NCBI RefSeq assembly: GCF_965638725.1
Contig: NC_134949.1
Coordinates: 121,767,794-121,831,793 of the forward strand
Reading direction: 5' to 3'
Length of the DNA: 64,000 nt
DNA from: Aptenodytes patagonicus
Lineage: Eukaryota; Chordata; Aves; Sphenisciformes; Spheniscidae
Shown here: in pieces, positions 39,601 to 51,500 of the stretch
How the letters are laid out: each line of letters starts with the position of its first letter
How positions within the stretch are numbered: position 1 is the first letter of the stretch
The notes under the pieces: model-generated
Databases searched by the model: none
What the model saw: only the letters and a program-made list of their open reading frames with translations
What the model was told of the DNA's origin: nothing
Made by a program: the position numbers and the translations under genes

Positions 39601-42164
39601 TAATGAAGACTGCCAAAAAGTGATCACTGTGGATAGACAATGTGATAAATATATGAAATTTTGGAATTACGGTATCACCTACTCCAGGCTTTCAAAGATC
39701 ATGTCTGTCCCCAGAAATCCAAAAATACAAAATATTCGCTCTATTTTTTTTCCTGAATATCTCAAGCTTTTCTGTGTGCCACGATTCACTGTCTTTAGGG
39801 AGAACAGTTTATGGAAAACCTGCAGTTCTCAATGAGAAATATTATTGCCAGGGTTGAGGCTTTAAATTTAACATATTAATATTGTTCGAATAGGTCCATC
39901 TTAACTAGCTGTCCAGTCTGTGCTATATGACGTGTTTGCTCCTCCTTGTATCACTCTGTCTTTATCTGCATCTTTCATTCAGAGTGACTTTACATTTACT
40001 TCCAGATCACTGATGAAAATGCTGAACAGGGTCGGTGCTTGTGGAGCCCTGCTAAAAACAGCCACAGTCAGAGATCATTCTCCAGTTACTCTCCGAGAAG
40101 CCTAATTCGCCTAACAGGGGTTTAATGGGGCTTGTGTATAGTTCTTTTTAGAGAAGGCGGTATGGAATACTAAGTCAAACGCCTTACTGCCGTTTAAATA
40201 GCTACATCTATGCAGCTACCTTTATCCTCCAAATTGTGTTCCCCTCAAAAAATGACATCAGACATTTTTCACCGTACCTGTCTTTCTATAAAACCACACT
40301 GTCTGGAATTAGTTTTTCTGTCCTTTGAAATACTTTTTCAGTTGTATCTTATCTTAGCTTTAATTCCATGATTTTGCCTGGGGCTGAGGTCAGTTGCACT
40401 GCCTCATAGTGACCTGGCTTGACCAGTTCGCTCTCTTCGAGCACTGGGACACCAGGGCTCTTCCAGCCTCCTCAAACTTCCCTGCTGTTCCAGCGATGGT
40501 TAACGATTAACAAGAGCCGGCCAGAGTTCTCCTCAGACAGTCTCCAGGTCTCTGGGATGCAAGTTCTCCAGCTGATTTTAAAATATGGATAGCTAGCTGA
40601 TGATATTTAGCTACTTAATGGACTGGAAAGAAAACGTCCTGTTTTGGTAAGAGTACTTTTGTCTTGCTTCTGTCAAACAGAGAGAAGAGAGATGTCTTGA
40701 ATATGCCCGCGTCATAGCAAAGAAAACCCCAAATCTGCCTGCCTGTGGTGGGCCTGTTGCTGAGACCTTTGGGTTTTGTTTTGGTTTTTTGAATTACCAT
40801 TAAGCAAAATCCCTGTTGTGTTAGTCTTGTCAGGCACAGATATTTTAAGGTTTCATTAGCAATTAATCAATATAAATCTGAAGTTATGCAGTTTATATTT
40901 CCCTTCCTCCAAAGTATTAAAAATAATTATTTTCCTTTTCATCCCATTTACTTTATCTTGTTTTCTAGATTTTGGTTGTTATGTTTGTCTAGCCACTGCA
41001 ACACTGGCTTTTAGTCAAAGATGTCTTCTTTCTCGTCTCTGAGGCCGTGGCTCCAGGACATTAATAAGACTTTTCAAACATTTTCCATTTTCATTCTCAC
41101 TTTTGGGTTACATTTTTCTTCCCAATGTACTTTTCCTCCCCACCTTTGAAGCCCTAAGGATCTAGTAGTAGTTGGGATCTTGTGTTCAGCCATATTGAAT
41201 GGAACTTACTGCTTCTAGGCCAGGACTCATCTGCTATGTATTTTTTAAGGGTGAAGTTTGGGAAGCTGCTGGGAAGAGGGCTCAGGGAGGAGGAGGCAGG
41301 GTGCGCTCTGCTGTTCTCATATCGTCGCCCCCTCCACCCCACCACTAACTTGTTTTTCTGGCAGAACCACACATCTTTGTATTATTATTTGTACACCGGA
41401 AATTTCCTGCTACCCTAGTCCTACCCACTCCTTTGTAGGTCTGTCCCATTTTCTTGCTCAGATCCCCACCAGCCCTTAGAGCTGTGTCTTGCCTTTTCCC
41501 AACCCCAGTGTCAGGGAATCGCTCCCAAATATCACACATCCCTCTTGTTCTTGGCCCCCATGACACCAATTCACAGTCACACGAAGCTCTTACCCCTCTT
41601 CTCTTTCCCAGGAGCAGCCAGGACAGTTCCCTTCACCCTCGGTACAGAGCAAGTCATAGCAAAGTTTCTCGTTTCCTCTTTAAAAATCCAGCTAAAGAAC
41701 CAAGCTTAAGGGCTGGACTGAAGGTCCCATCTTGAGGGGGGGAGGGGGAGTCACCACACATCAGCTGCAGCTCACACTTTTGCTGTCAGTCATACTCCAT
41801 TTCCAGGTAAGGACATGATTCTCATGGTGGATAAAGAGGGCTGGAGTCCAAAAGCGTCTCTCATGCTGGATTCAATGTCTTTTGTGTTAGAAGAACCATC
41901 TTCTCTATTTCTTAAAACTTTGCCAATGTACTTCCTTATGAAACTGCTGCTATCTGTCTTCCAAACAGATGTCCCTGATAACTGTACATTTTTTTTCTCT
42001 CCATGCATTACAGACAGGTGATTGTAGGGAACCAGATAGAAGAAAGCAGTTCCAATGGTGAACAGCCTCACTGTGATGATCTCAGTAGCCCATGCTCAGA
42101 CGTGGTTGCTTCTCAGTCACCTACCTCCCTTTCAGATGAAACTGGCATTCACGGAAGGATCTGA
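27554..42164 (+). CDS. MRAP: MRAP, melanocortin-2 receptor accessory protein (whole coding span, 3 exons)
   Basis: Three exons join in phases 1 and 2 to give 118 residues. MRAP is a small single-pass protein that forms antiparallel homodimers and is needed to bring MC2R (the ACTH receptor) to the surface and let it signal. The first 69 residues align with the human protein without gaps. Visible features are possible N-glycosylation sites at N3 (NRT) and N6 (NSS), the tyrosine-rich segment [13 protein letters not shown], the orientation motif LKVNKYS at 31-37, and a membrane helix at about 38-59 ([18 protein letters not shown]). Residue 18 is Trp where mammals have Leu in the LDY(I/L) motif. 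The 49-residue tail is short and acidic, unlike the long human alpha tail (172 residues in all). The gene lies between MIS18A and URB1, as in mammals. Confidence 0.92.
27660..32947 (+). other. MRAP intron 1
   Basis: About 5.3 kb of AT-leaning sequence. There is a short CA tract near 31000 and no further exon or recognisable repeat. Confidence 0.75.
32948..33047 (+). CDS. MRAP: MRAP coding exon 2 (membrane helix)
   Basis: A 100-base exon after acceptor TGTGTCCACAG, entered in phase 1. It encodes [18 protein letters not shown] and onward to SRSGSTPV, ending in phase 2 at donor GTAAGT (33048). A second donor-like GTAAAG starts five bases earlier at 33043. Confidence 0.93.
33190..34120 (+). mobile_element. 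old CR1/L3-like LINE fragment (reverse transcriptase C-part to 3' end)
   Basis: Starting just after MRAP exon 2, the plus strand follows the order of an ancient amniote CR1/L3-type LINE: a decayed reverse-transcriptase core (INHLDKNKS, then gaggtttgcaggtgac for the Phe-Ala-Asp region), an AACAACATGCATTTTA block, and further on aatggctggaag and ggtaatgattcactggaac. It ends in the typical ctggcctgttatgcag...tttctggcctaaaat tail near 34112. It is heavily mutated with many stops. The match is by eye to remembered consensus patterns. Confidence 0.6.
35767..35790. repeat. C11-A13 homopolymer junction
   Basis: Eleven C followed directly by thirteen A. Confidence 0.85.
36100..39060 (+). mobile_element. 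decayed DIRS-like (tyrosine recombinase) retrotransposon, tentative
   Basis: Several plus-strand frames in MRAP intron 2 give broken but ordered resemblance to DIRS-type elements. Near 36330-36450 a reverse-transcriptase-like stretch reads STTAYTKVF and then [15 protein letters not shown], resembling the Tyr-x-Asp-Asp catalytic loop. Near 38300-38460 a segment reads [10 protein letters not shown], then [18 protein letters not shown], resembling the tyrosine recombinase pattern with a conserved Arg-Arg and Arg-Thr. Near 38790-38835 a stretch beginning ggttgcttaccagtag resembles a terminal segment of such elements. Frames are interrupted by stops and shifts, so it is a fossil. The family call rests on remembered motifs and could be wrong. 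Confidence 0.4.
37887..37945 (+). repeat. short imperfect tandem duplication
   Basis: The unit gctcctgtt-tct-ctttctt occurs twice in a row, about 34 bases apart, with a few differences. Confidence 0.5.
39890..40605 (-). mobile_element. old CR1/L3-like LINE fragment (reverse transcriptase core)
   Basis: Read on the minus strand this follows the reverse-transcriptase part of an ancient CR1/L3-type LINE, with many stops. On the plus strand the tell-tale blocks are gatcactgatgaaaatgctg, aagtcaaacgccttactg, ttttgcctggggctgaggtc and gcaagttctccagctgattt. It overlaps the consensus region covered by the fragment at 33190-34120, so the two are separate insertions. Confidence 0.6.
42014..42164 (+). 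CDS. MRAP: MRAP terminal coding exon 3
   Basis: After a strong pyrimidine tract and acceptor CCATGCATTACAG, entry in phase 2 gives 49 open codons ([17 protein letters not shown] to DETGIHGRI) and TGA at 42162-42164. There is no in-frame ATG, so the exon is visible only through splicing. The tail shows no recognised motif. A second strong acceptor (CTCCCTTTCAG) lies inside the exon at 42135, opening another frame to 42255. Confidence 0.75.
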
Positions 42165-42925
42165 GCCTGAGTTAAAACTGCAACAGCTTAAACAAAACCA
42201 GCAGTACAGTTTGCCTGACTGCAGAGAAACGCTCAGTGCTGTGACTGCCTATTAAACACTGATACTACAAACCTGAATTAGTTCAGGAGAAGAAGAAAAA
42301 GAAAAATGTCTTTCAACAACGGACAAACCTGAAAAATCCTGGATGCATAAGAGGAAGTCCTAACGGCCATGTTTGAGCAACGTTGCTGGAGTTGCCTGAT
42401 CAGCATTTTAGATCAACATTTTAGATCCTGATGATGATGACTGTAAGATTTCTTTCTCTTTTTTAGGTCAGGATTCCGACTCAAACTCCTCTCCCAGTTA
42501 CGTGGTGCAAAGGGTGTGCTGCCGGTTGAGTGGTTCTCATTAAGACCCATTTGGCTGAGAGCAGTTTTACTCCTCCAGCAGGAAGCCTATGCCAGTTACG
42601 CCCCGAGTCCTGCAAAGAGTTCTGTCTTGCTCACCTGAATGCACACCGAGTCCTGTTATCTGCGGGGGTGTCTCTGCAGCATCAGTTTTCACTGGGTTGT
42701 CTTGCTGTGAAAGAAAGCAGCATCCCGTTGACCTTACTGAACAGGCAGCATAACCGACATTGTTTATATATCATGAGAGCCACAAGTCATCTATTTCTGG
42801 CTCCGTTCTCAGGTCACACTCATCAGCTGCATCTTAGTGACACCTCCGCTTGGTCATCCTCGGAAAAATGAGCAGCAATGATGTCAAGCGCAACGTCAAC
42901 AATAAAACTTTGCTTTTTGAAGGGT
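42165..42925 (+). other. MRAP 3' UTR (predicted)
   Basis: Runs from the MRAP stop to just past the AATAAA at 42901-42906. It contains an unrelated open frame of 113 codons (42530-42871), which shows no known similarity. Confidence 0.55.
42901..42906 (+). terminator. MRAP polyadenylation signal (AATAAA)
   Basis: The hexamer lies about 740 bases after the MRAP stop, followed by a T-rich stretch (ctttgctttttg) that could act as the downstream element. Confidence 0.55.
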
Positions 42926-42929
42926 TGCA

Positions 42930-45900
42930 ACTTGCTTCACTAGCTTAAAGCTCAGCAGTTCCCTCAAGGATAGAATATGCTTTTTATTTACTTTTCTATT
43001 GCAAAAAAATATTTGGGTTACTTAAAATTTATTAAAACACTGCTTACCTAGAACAGCCTTTAATAAGCTAATGGCAGCACTAATTATCTCAAGTGAGCGT
43101 CTTACTGAGGAAAGTCATTAGCTTTACCTGCTGCCCAGAAATACAGTTTTGCTATCAATAACCAATTACTTTTTGCTTCCATTTTGAAATGGTAGATGGA
43201 AAAGAAACTGAACAGTCTTGAAATGATACCTGCCAGTTACCCAGGCTTTAGAAAAAGAGAAGTGTGTTTACCATATTTTATATCAAAGGAAAATGCTGGC
43301 AAAACCGCAAAAGCAACATCGCGTTTCTGCACGAGTTGCCTGCTTTCAGCTGGGGCTGACAAATAGTTTAACAGAAGCTACAGCCCTCCGTGAGAGGGTC
43401 ACGGCAGCTTTTCGGTGAGGTGGAGAGGACGGGTTTAGCTCAGTTGGAGCAGAGTTGGAAGGGCCACTCGCACTCCCTCCCCCTTCAGTGGCCTCTGCTC
43501 TCTCCGCCTCTCCTCACCCGTGGAGCTCCACCAAACCCAGGCAGAACCAGGCGAAGGTCCACGAGAGGGTGAGGAACCCTTAGAGCTCCAGTAAGCACGA
43601 AGCTGGGACTGCAGAGTCAGGCTGAGGAAGGCAGCGAGGGCTGGAATAGATGCAAGAGTGCATAGCTAGTTGCTGGGCTGAGGAGAACACAAAATTCTTT
43701 CGAAACTTGAGGAGAAGCTTAGAAATTCAACGTCCCCAAGCAGGCGGCAAAAACTCCTACAGCAAAGCACTGCCAGAGCAGCCTTATGCTACATACAGGG
43801 AGTGTGGGCTGTGACGTTACCAGAGAGTGGGTGGGTTGGGCTGCGTTAAAAAAGCCTTAAACACGAGAGACAGACCAAACCACCAGGCATATATTTGTAT
43901 TGTGGGGTTTTTTTAAATCTTCAAATTTTTTAATCTCTGAGATAAACACTTCTGCAGTTTGCTTTTCGAGCAAACTGACTACTACTGGTGTTGGGCTTGG
44001 AAACCTGTCAAGGCGTAAAGTCTGTTGAGTCGGACTGAGTCATGGGCAGATGGAGAAAACAAGGAAAGGCTGCAGGAACTGAAGGTGCAGTTGGAGAGAG
44101 AGAACCAAACGTTTCCATCAGTCAACTCAGATGGCCACAACAGCCTTCTCCTCCCCTCAGATACCCTTACCTTTTGCCAGAGCTGAGGTAGTTCTCACAG
44201 GAGATGTGAATCGACTCCCTTGTTGGCACCAGCTCTCCTGCTGCAAATTGGGACAGTCACCTTTAACCCCACTGCAATCACACGGTATCATCAACGACAG
44301 TCTGAAGAGGACCCGACCATCTAGACCCATTCTCCTCCTCAAGGACGCAGCAACTGATCACTCCTGCCACGTCCGTCTACCCTGAGCTAGAACATCTCTC
44401 CTGTAACGGTTCTGCACCGCCTGCCGGCGCAGTCTGCTCCAGCATCCTCCTCCCTGACTCATGACAGACTCGTATCACCCTGTTTTTCAAGAACCCCTTC
44501 TCTACAAATAGATTCCAAGGGGATTTCTGAAAGATGTGAGTACTCCCATTCGTAACAACTGGTGTTCTTTCACTAATTGCACTGGAACATGACTCAAAGT
44601 ACATAACCACTGAAAAGACTTCCCCCCCCCTTTCAAATTACCTGGAAATGGAAGGCATATAGCATGACATATATAAAGAGTAATAAATAATATGCGAAAT
44701 GCAAGCCTATCTTATAGCACCTAAGTTGGGAGGAGGCGAGTGGGGGAGCGAGAAATGCATTTCCTTCTGTGACGTTTCCATTCGTACCCATTTCAAGGCC
44801 CTTCCGGTGCTTCGCTCTCCACAGTGAGCACTTTATTTCCCCTTCCCCCCGAGTCCTCCATTAACAGAGGCCTTCCCTGTGTGGCCTGCAGCATTCATGG
44901 ATGGTTGAAATGCTGCACCCGCCAGTCAACAAAGCGTGACCCAAATCAGCTCACGCTGCTGGTTCAAAGACATAGTTGACTTCTATAAAAATGTCACCCC
45001 AAACCACTACCCCCACAAAAGCCACATCGTTTTGCCCAGTCGCTCATGCTATGTGAAGTCCTCTCCTGCTAATGTGTCAGATGTCCTCGTCCGAGGACTG
45101 GCACCAGCAGCCCATTGCCGAGATCCGTTTCAAAGCCTAAGGAGCCCCACCTGCAACTCAAACTGTACGTGGTCTATGCACCGGGCACAACAGGAAGCAG
45201 TATGTTCTTCCGGGCTGCTGACTTCACTGAGTTTTTGTGAATTTTGAGTAAAAGGCTTAAAAGGCCTGTCCTGGCAATGACTTCTGTGAGGTTAGCCCAG
45301 ACCGCTGGGCCCGCTGCACAGGGCTCTGGAGCTTCATCCACATGGTTCTCATCACAACAGCATCAAAGTGAGTAACTTGTGTTAAATTGTAGAAACTCCT
45401 TGTTTTAAAATGTAGGCCCATATATGCCGCAAGTTTTCCATTTCCAAATGCTCTCCACAATTTATTTTAATCAAGCTTAATGTCTTAAAATAATGACTCT
45501 CCATCTATATATAATTATATATATAATTATTAAAATGCATTTTGAATATGTTGGCAGTAATTCACACACACAAATCATTCAACTGCTAACCATCTATGGC
45601 TTTTAAAGATACTTGACGATCATTTCCAGGAGGACTTCATAATAATCTTTTAATTGCCACATTACTAGAATATATCAAAGCTCAGAGGCGGTGAGAGATT
45701 AAGCCTTATTTTTAGAAGTTCCCACATGCACAGCTATGTTCTCTTTACTGATAAGCACATGCGAGCTATATATCTTTTACATGACAGGCTAGTAGCTTTA
45801 AATTGTCAGTCCATTTGCATTCGTTTTCTCTTTCTGTTTCCAAAACTACCATTTAAAAAAAAAGGAAAAGAAATGCGTATGAACAATCCTCTCTTCCAAC

Positions 45901-46610
45901 CTTGAGTATTTTGGTAATAGCAGTACTGGAGATACTAACAAAACATTACAAGCTAGGGAGAAAGTGCTCACTGCTGGGCCTTGCTGAATACTTAAGGCCA
46001 TCAGAAAATCATCACTTGAGCATGAACCCTTAGGGTGGATTCATGTGCAATTGGTCAGGGTTTAGATACACTACCGCAAGGAAAGCATACCAACATGCAT
46101 GACCGGCCCTACTCGTAGTCACGGTCTCCTGATACTCCTCTCCACTTCTATAGCACCGTGCATCTCATTAGCTAAAGCCCGCTATAGGCCTGAAAGTTAC
46201 CTTCCGTATTTTAGCAGTGACGAAACTGCATTCGGAAATCACTATTTCCATCCAGAGAGAGAAATACCAAGGGGTGCAAATAGCTGTTTAAGTGTAAGTA
46301 ATTTAGCACGCCTGTTTGCACCTGCTGTACCTATTTCTAGAATCGGATCTCACTCGAGAATCACTCTTCCAACCGGCTGAGCTTCAACACACGAATTCTG
46401 CCCCTGCAGGTACCACAGTTACACAATTTAGGTTTTTAAGCAAACATGGCCAAAGGGCATGTGAAAGGCTATTGCAAGGCATGCAAGTGCACGCCCAAAA
46501 ACATTCTGGGCTCGCAACTTGTTGGAGAGTGTGTAACAACTGGGTTGTGGCATTTAGGATTTGGGTTTTGTTACTTCATTAAGGGATCGGAAGGGGCTAC
46601 ACTACACCAC
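42930..46610. other. MRAP-URB1 spacer, no gene recognised
   Basis: Convergent intergenic DNA. A GC-richer part at about 43380-43860 and an AT-rich TATA-repeat stretch at 45500-45535 are the only compositional features. No exon is supported. Confidence 0.6.
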
Positions 46611-46620
46611 ATTACATATT

Positions 46621-46835
46621 GTGGTGGGTTGGCCCTGGCTGGCTGCCAGACGCCTACCCAGCCGCTCTCTCACTCCCCCTCAGCAGGACGGGAGGAAAAT
46701 GGGATGAAAAAGTTTGTGGGTCAGGATTAAGATAGGGACATTGCTTACCAGTTACCATCATGGGCAAAACAGACTCAACTTGGGGAAAATGAATTTAATT
46801 TATTGCCAATTAAGATAGATTTGGGTAGAGAAAAT
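46621..46835 (+). mobile_element. avian ERV (ERVL-type) LTR fragment
   Basis: Starts with a TG-type LTR end (tgtggtgggttggccctggc) and carries blocks typical of an LTR widespread in birds: the gctctctcactccccctc block, then ccagttaccatcatgggc and aaacagactcaacttgggg. The similarity fades near 46835, so the LTR is truncated. No internal retroviral coding sequence adjoins it. Assignment to the ERVL class is from memory. Confidence 0.65.
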
Positions 46836-46839
46836 ATGT

Positions 46840-47735
46840 TTCCGCATTACTGTCCTTAGGTTGGTTGATTGGTCTTACCTAATTTCTTTAATTCTCTCAA
46901 GCAAGTCATACTATAAACCGCTGTTAGATGTGCTCAGTCCATCAAGACAGCTGAAAAACTCCTTCCCTATGTGTCATGAGTATTTTCTTTTCCAGTTAGA
47001 TGAGATGAAAAGACACCTTTTGTTTTGGAACTCCTTTGGTTTCATGTTGCCTGTCTGGTTTTTTTTTAAATTAAGTAAAATAAGGTTTTTTTCATCGCAA
47101 AGAAGATTTCCTGATGTCAGACCCTAGGGATTTTATGTGACACAAAATCTAGCCTCTCATGGGCTTGCAGCTTTTTCAAGAAATATTTGTTATTTTTAAA
47201 TCAAGTCTTGATATAGATATTATGGCTTCTTTAGGACAAGAACATTTATATGTAGAAGCAATCCTCATTATTTGCGTCTCCTGGTTTTTTATTTTAAAAA
47301 AATTAAATAAACATCACAAGGAGTGTGCATTTCTGATTTTTTCCCGGTACAGAATTTGTACAAAGTACTTGGGCACAGCGCATATTCATGAGTCAATTTA
47401 ATAAATCCTGTTTTACATTTCAAAGGTTCAAGTTCAGGCTCTGCATGTTTGCATATCTGGAATGGTATGTTAAACTGCCCTCGAGGCCACATTCAAGAAA
47501 TATTTATCAGATTTCACAGAGAATTTCCAATAAAAAACATGTATAATCAATGAGCAGCAAGCCATTTGGGTTTTAGTTCCATCTCTCATCTTTTCAGAGT
47601 GGAGAGAAGATGGGCCTTTGTTCCAAGTCCCAGCAGTGGTGATGGTCAGGGCTTTTTTTAATTAAAAAAAACACCAAAAAAAACCTCAGGAAGGACAATA
47701 AAAACAGACCAGTTCTGATAGAAATGCTTTCAAAA
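46840..47735. other. spacer downstream of URB1, nothing recognised
   Basis: AT-rich sequence between the LTR fragment and the presumed URB1 3' end. No gene or named repeat is seen. Confidence 0.5.
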
Positions 47736-47739
47736 GCCA

Positions 47740-48296
47740 TTTAATTTAAAAACAAGAAGAATCCCAGACCATCATGATTCCAGTGTTCAGTCTTCTATTC
47801 ATACTGGTTTTGGTATCATATAACATGAAAGAAACTGGGTTCTTCAAGAAATAGTAAATCATCGTGGCTAAACCTCTGACTACTCGTTCTTTGCACTTAT
47901 ACCACATTGTGGTGAAGTTCTGCAGTCCTTTCTCCCCACCTTATATTGGAGAGAGGATGGATTTTAACTACGTGGGGAATGAAATACAGTCCAGAGGCAG
48001 TGCACTAATCAGTCTTTTTTGATTCTTCATCAAGTTAAAAATGCCTGTAATAAAAATGATATAAATAACATTCAGTGTCCCATACTGTTCAAGAAAAGGG
48101 AAATTACAGCTTTAATGTTCCACTGAGAGATGACAAATACAGTTTCCCCCCTCTGAGTTTGCACACAGTAATAAAATATTCATCTTTATGACAAAACAAG
48201 TTAGATTTGTATGGAGAACAGTTCAGGAGGGTTTCATGGCTCGCAGCAACGATGGCAGAGCATATAACATAAAAGATTAAGTGTCAGTTCACTGAA
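47740..48296 (-). other. URB1 3' UTR (predicted) with ATTAAA signals
   Basis: Downstream of the URB1 stop on the minus strand, ATTAAA hexamers occur at 48111-48116 and 47740-47745. Either could direct polyadenylation. No canonical AATAAA is seen on this strand in between. Confidence 0.4.
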
Positions 48297-48502
48297 TTAA
48301 TGCCCCAGTGTAGCCAAGTAAAGGGTTTTGCAAAGAGGCATAATAGTTTCTTCTCCTTGTTTATGAGTTTCCAAGTCATCATCGTTTAATTTATCATCTG
48401 TACTACTGCAGATCAATTTGACATGGGTTGTTAACATATCTGGCTCTTGTGCTCCAAGCCATATGTCCCCAATGTAAACAGAGGTCAGGAATACACAAAC
48501 AG
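48297..48502 (-). CDS. URB1: URB1 terminal coding exon
   Basis: Acceptor TTTTCTTCCACAG, entered in phase 1. It encodes [20 protein letters not shown] to [12 protein letters not shown], then TAA. The phase and the resulting total of 655 codons support it. Confidence 0.85.
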
Positions 48503-51500
48503 CTGTGGAAGAAAAATCGGAGAAAAATCAGAACAGATATTCTTCTATTTCCACATAGTAATACAAGCCCAAAACATTTTACCTCTGGACCTATGTTTTA
48601 AAATAGCTCCTAACCCTTTTCCTAGATGGAAAATTTGTGGGGTTTTTGCCCATGCAAAGCCAATGATCCTCCTCACACTAAGGAAAGAAAACAGTTTCTT
48701 GTTAGCACAACATTCTGACCTCTTTAAATAAAAAAGTTTGAAATCTGACCTGTGGCTTTTGCTATCAAATGATAACCTTGAACAGCATACGGACCAGAAA
48801 CCATACCCACATGGACTCATTGTTGCAGATTATTTTTCCCCTTGGAATTATACTTTTTATACCTCACTGAACTCCATTTTAGTCCTAGAAAGGAAAGTTT
48901 CTTTGAGGGACTATCAGAATCCCCTACAGTGTGAACCTATTCTGTGCTACCAACCCCTGTGCCCATAGCACCAAAGACACAGCTTGTACTTTGTGAAGTT
49001 ATGAGCACCAGCGGACGTGGGCAAACTTCAAACTGTTTTGACGAATAAAAAAACCCACGGAAGCGCCTACTTTCTACCATTACCGCCTTGTAACGTGAGT
49101 GAAAAGGAAAAGACAAGTTACCTTTCTTGTTCGCATCCTCTTCCGTCATTGCTGACAGGCACAACGTTTTCACAAGTTCATGAAAGCTGTTGTTGGTCAG
49201 GCCCTGAGCATCCATTAGGTGAAGCATGATTGAACTGAACAGACAGAGCTCTTCAAAGAGTCCAGCCGTCCCACTGCTGGCCTCACAGATCTGGGTGTAA
49301 AACTTGAAGATGTTGTTTCTCAATGTCTCATCCCTGAGCATCTCCTGCACTGCCACTGGGTGTGGCAAGATGCAATTCTGTAGCCACCGCAGAGTTAACG
49401 AAACGTTTTGCATATTGAGGCTGTGCTCAACCATGGACTTTATGAGCCATTTAGTTACTACGTAAGTGGATGCACAGGTAAGACTGACTGTTTCATCCGC
49501 AAGGTCAGCAGATTTGAGGGGCTCCCCTCGACGTCTGGCAGGCGGAGCTGGGAAAACAGGCTCCCAATGGGCAAACACGGAAGTCAGATGATCTCTGCAT
49601 TTCTCCAGCTCAGAGACTTTCAGGTCTGCAGCAGTGTCGTCTTCTCTTTCCGCCTCATTCTTTTTCCGAATGTGATGATATGCACGAGATGAGGCTTGAG
49701 ATTTGTTCTTTTCTTTAATATTTTCTGTAAGAAGAAAAACACCACCAAAACAAACATCAGATACTCCAAATTATTTTCTTGGTACCAAATTATACAAGAA
49801 AGACGGTACCACGTGTTGTTTCAGTTGCTACAAGGGTAAGTACCAGCCTCATTCAGCAGCCTAATTGAGCCTATGCAATTCAGAGCAAATGGGCTACAGG
49901 CAGCTCCCAGTGACTCACAGGCTGAAACACTTCTCTGAACTGGATCGCCTAACTTTGAGGTAAGCAACAATGTCACCCAGGCCCCGGCCCACAGCCCAAC
50001 AAAGCCAAGGCAGTATTCCAGAGGTCCACGAGATGCAGTTTTGCCAGTAAGGCTACATTATTTACATCACCCCCTAAGAAATGCTCAAGCCGCTACCTCT
50101 CTGGGCCAGCGGAGGCACAGCACACGCCTGCCTACGAAAGGAGATACCAGCACAGCTGCGTTGCTTTTGAATGGCGCAGGCTAAAGCGACGAAGTCTGCC
50201 TTCCTCCGGCACAGCTGCATCCCGGCTGAGTGTCTGGCTGGCGAGGTGCTGCCAAGCAAGGGCACGTGAATTTTTCACACCCCAAGGGAAGAGAGAGGCA
50301 GCCGAACTTCGTAATGCGGGGCTGCCCTCCGTTCGATGCTGCCTGTGTCGCGGGAGCGGCAAAGCTCCCAAACAGCAACAGCACTTTGCCACCACCACAC
50401 CGCGCAGAGCATCTTATGGCAATTTGCTTTCAAGGAGTCGCTGAGAAAATCATCAGAAATTTCAATTATGTTGCACTCTGCAGCTTAAAATCAACCAAAT
50501 GCGTTTCAGTACTTTTTCCCCGGGGGCTGTGGGGGATGGGAACAACTCCTGAAATGTAACCTCAGAAACAAATTTCAGATAAGGATCCATTTTTGCGACT
50601 GCTTTGTAAGCTCCTGAGGCTTGGAGCAACAGGGGTTTTTTTAAACCTCATATATAGTAAGTTGCAGATGTCACTATAATTCTCTAAAAATCCTCAGAAA
50701 GACACTAAAAGGGTATGAAAAACTTTAGAAAAACTAAAGCTTTTATAGTATCCACTACTATATATATATTAGTCTAACTGATACAGAACACTTAAAGAAA
50801 CCTATAGAAGTTTATTACGTGCAGTTGTTGTATTTGCAGGAAACCAGCATTGTTTAACGCCTCCCACTACAAGGTTCCTTCTACGTTTTATTCACAGAGA
50901 TAACAAGAGAGAAGTCATACCAGCCCAAATGCATTTTTGCTTTCTTCCAGCGCTGATGACAATAAGAAAAATTAACTATTTCATTTTTGTTTGCTTTATG
51001 GCTAGTTTTCACTCATATTTCACTTTCAGATCCCCCATCCACACTCAGAATGGTTCAAATCTTTGAGCACAAAGCCTCCAAGCACTGTTTTTTTAAGAAT
51101 TCATTTAAGAATACAATTTTTCAAAGCCTGACTCTAGATCTGCAACTAAGTTTCATTTTAAAGCTCTTTCCCTTTTTAAAACTGTATTTCTGAAAAGCTT
51201 CCAGAATTGTGTTAAAGTTAGAAATCACTACAATAAAGACCTGAAAAATGGCTTTCCATTTCCGTTCCTCCTCCCCCAAGCTATATCAGATTGTCTGACA
51301 AAAGTTATTAATACTTCTTCCTGTAAAGTTTGCCTCACTTGTATGGTTAGCTTATAATGGCCTCCACAGTATTACTTTTCTGAAATATTTTAGTACTTAC
51401 TAAGCAATTCTTTGATTTGGTATTTCTGAGCAAGAGTCTGCACATCCTCTTGCAGTTGCAGGTCTTTTTTGATGACGCTCCACTTATGCAGCAGCAGCAG

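Noticed and set aside
33190-40605. The two CR1/L3-like fragments in MRAP intron 2 as halves of one element separated by an inversion
   Set aside because: They lie on opposite strands and at first seem complementary, but both cover the same region around the Phe-Ala-Asp box of the reverse transcriptase. The overlap of more than 100 bases of consensus makes two independent copies the simpler reading.
42530-42871. 113-codon plus-strand frame downstream of MRAP
   Set aside because: It lies in the predicted MRAP 3' UTR, resembles no known protein, and no in-phase splice to MRAP exon 2 supports it.
43431-43454. tRNA-like start gggtttagctcagttggagc
   Set aside because: It fits an A box, but no B box, anticodon arm or acceptor pairing follows, so it is neither a tRNA nor a clear SINE.
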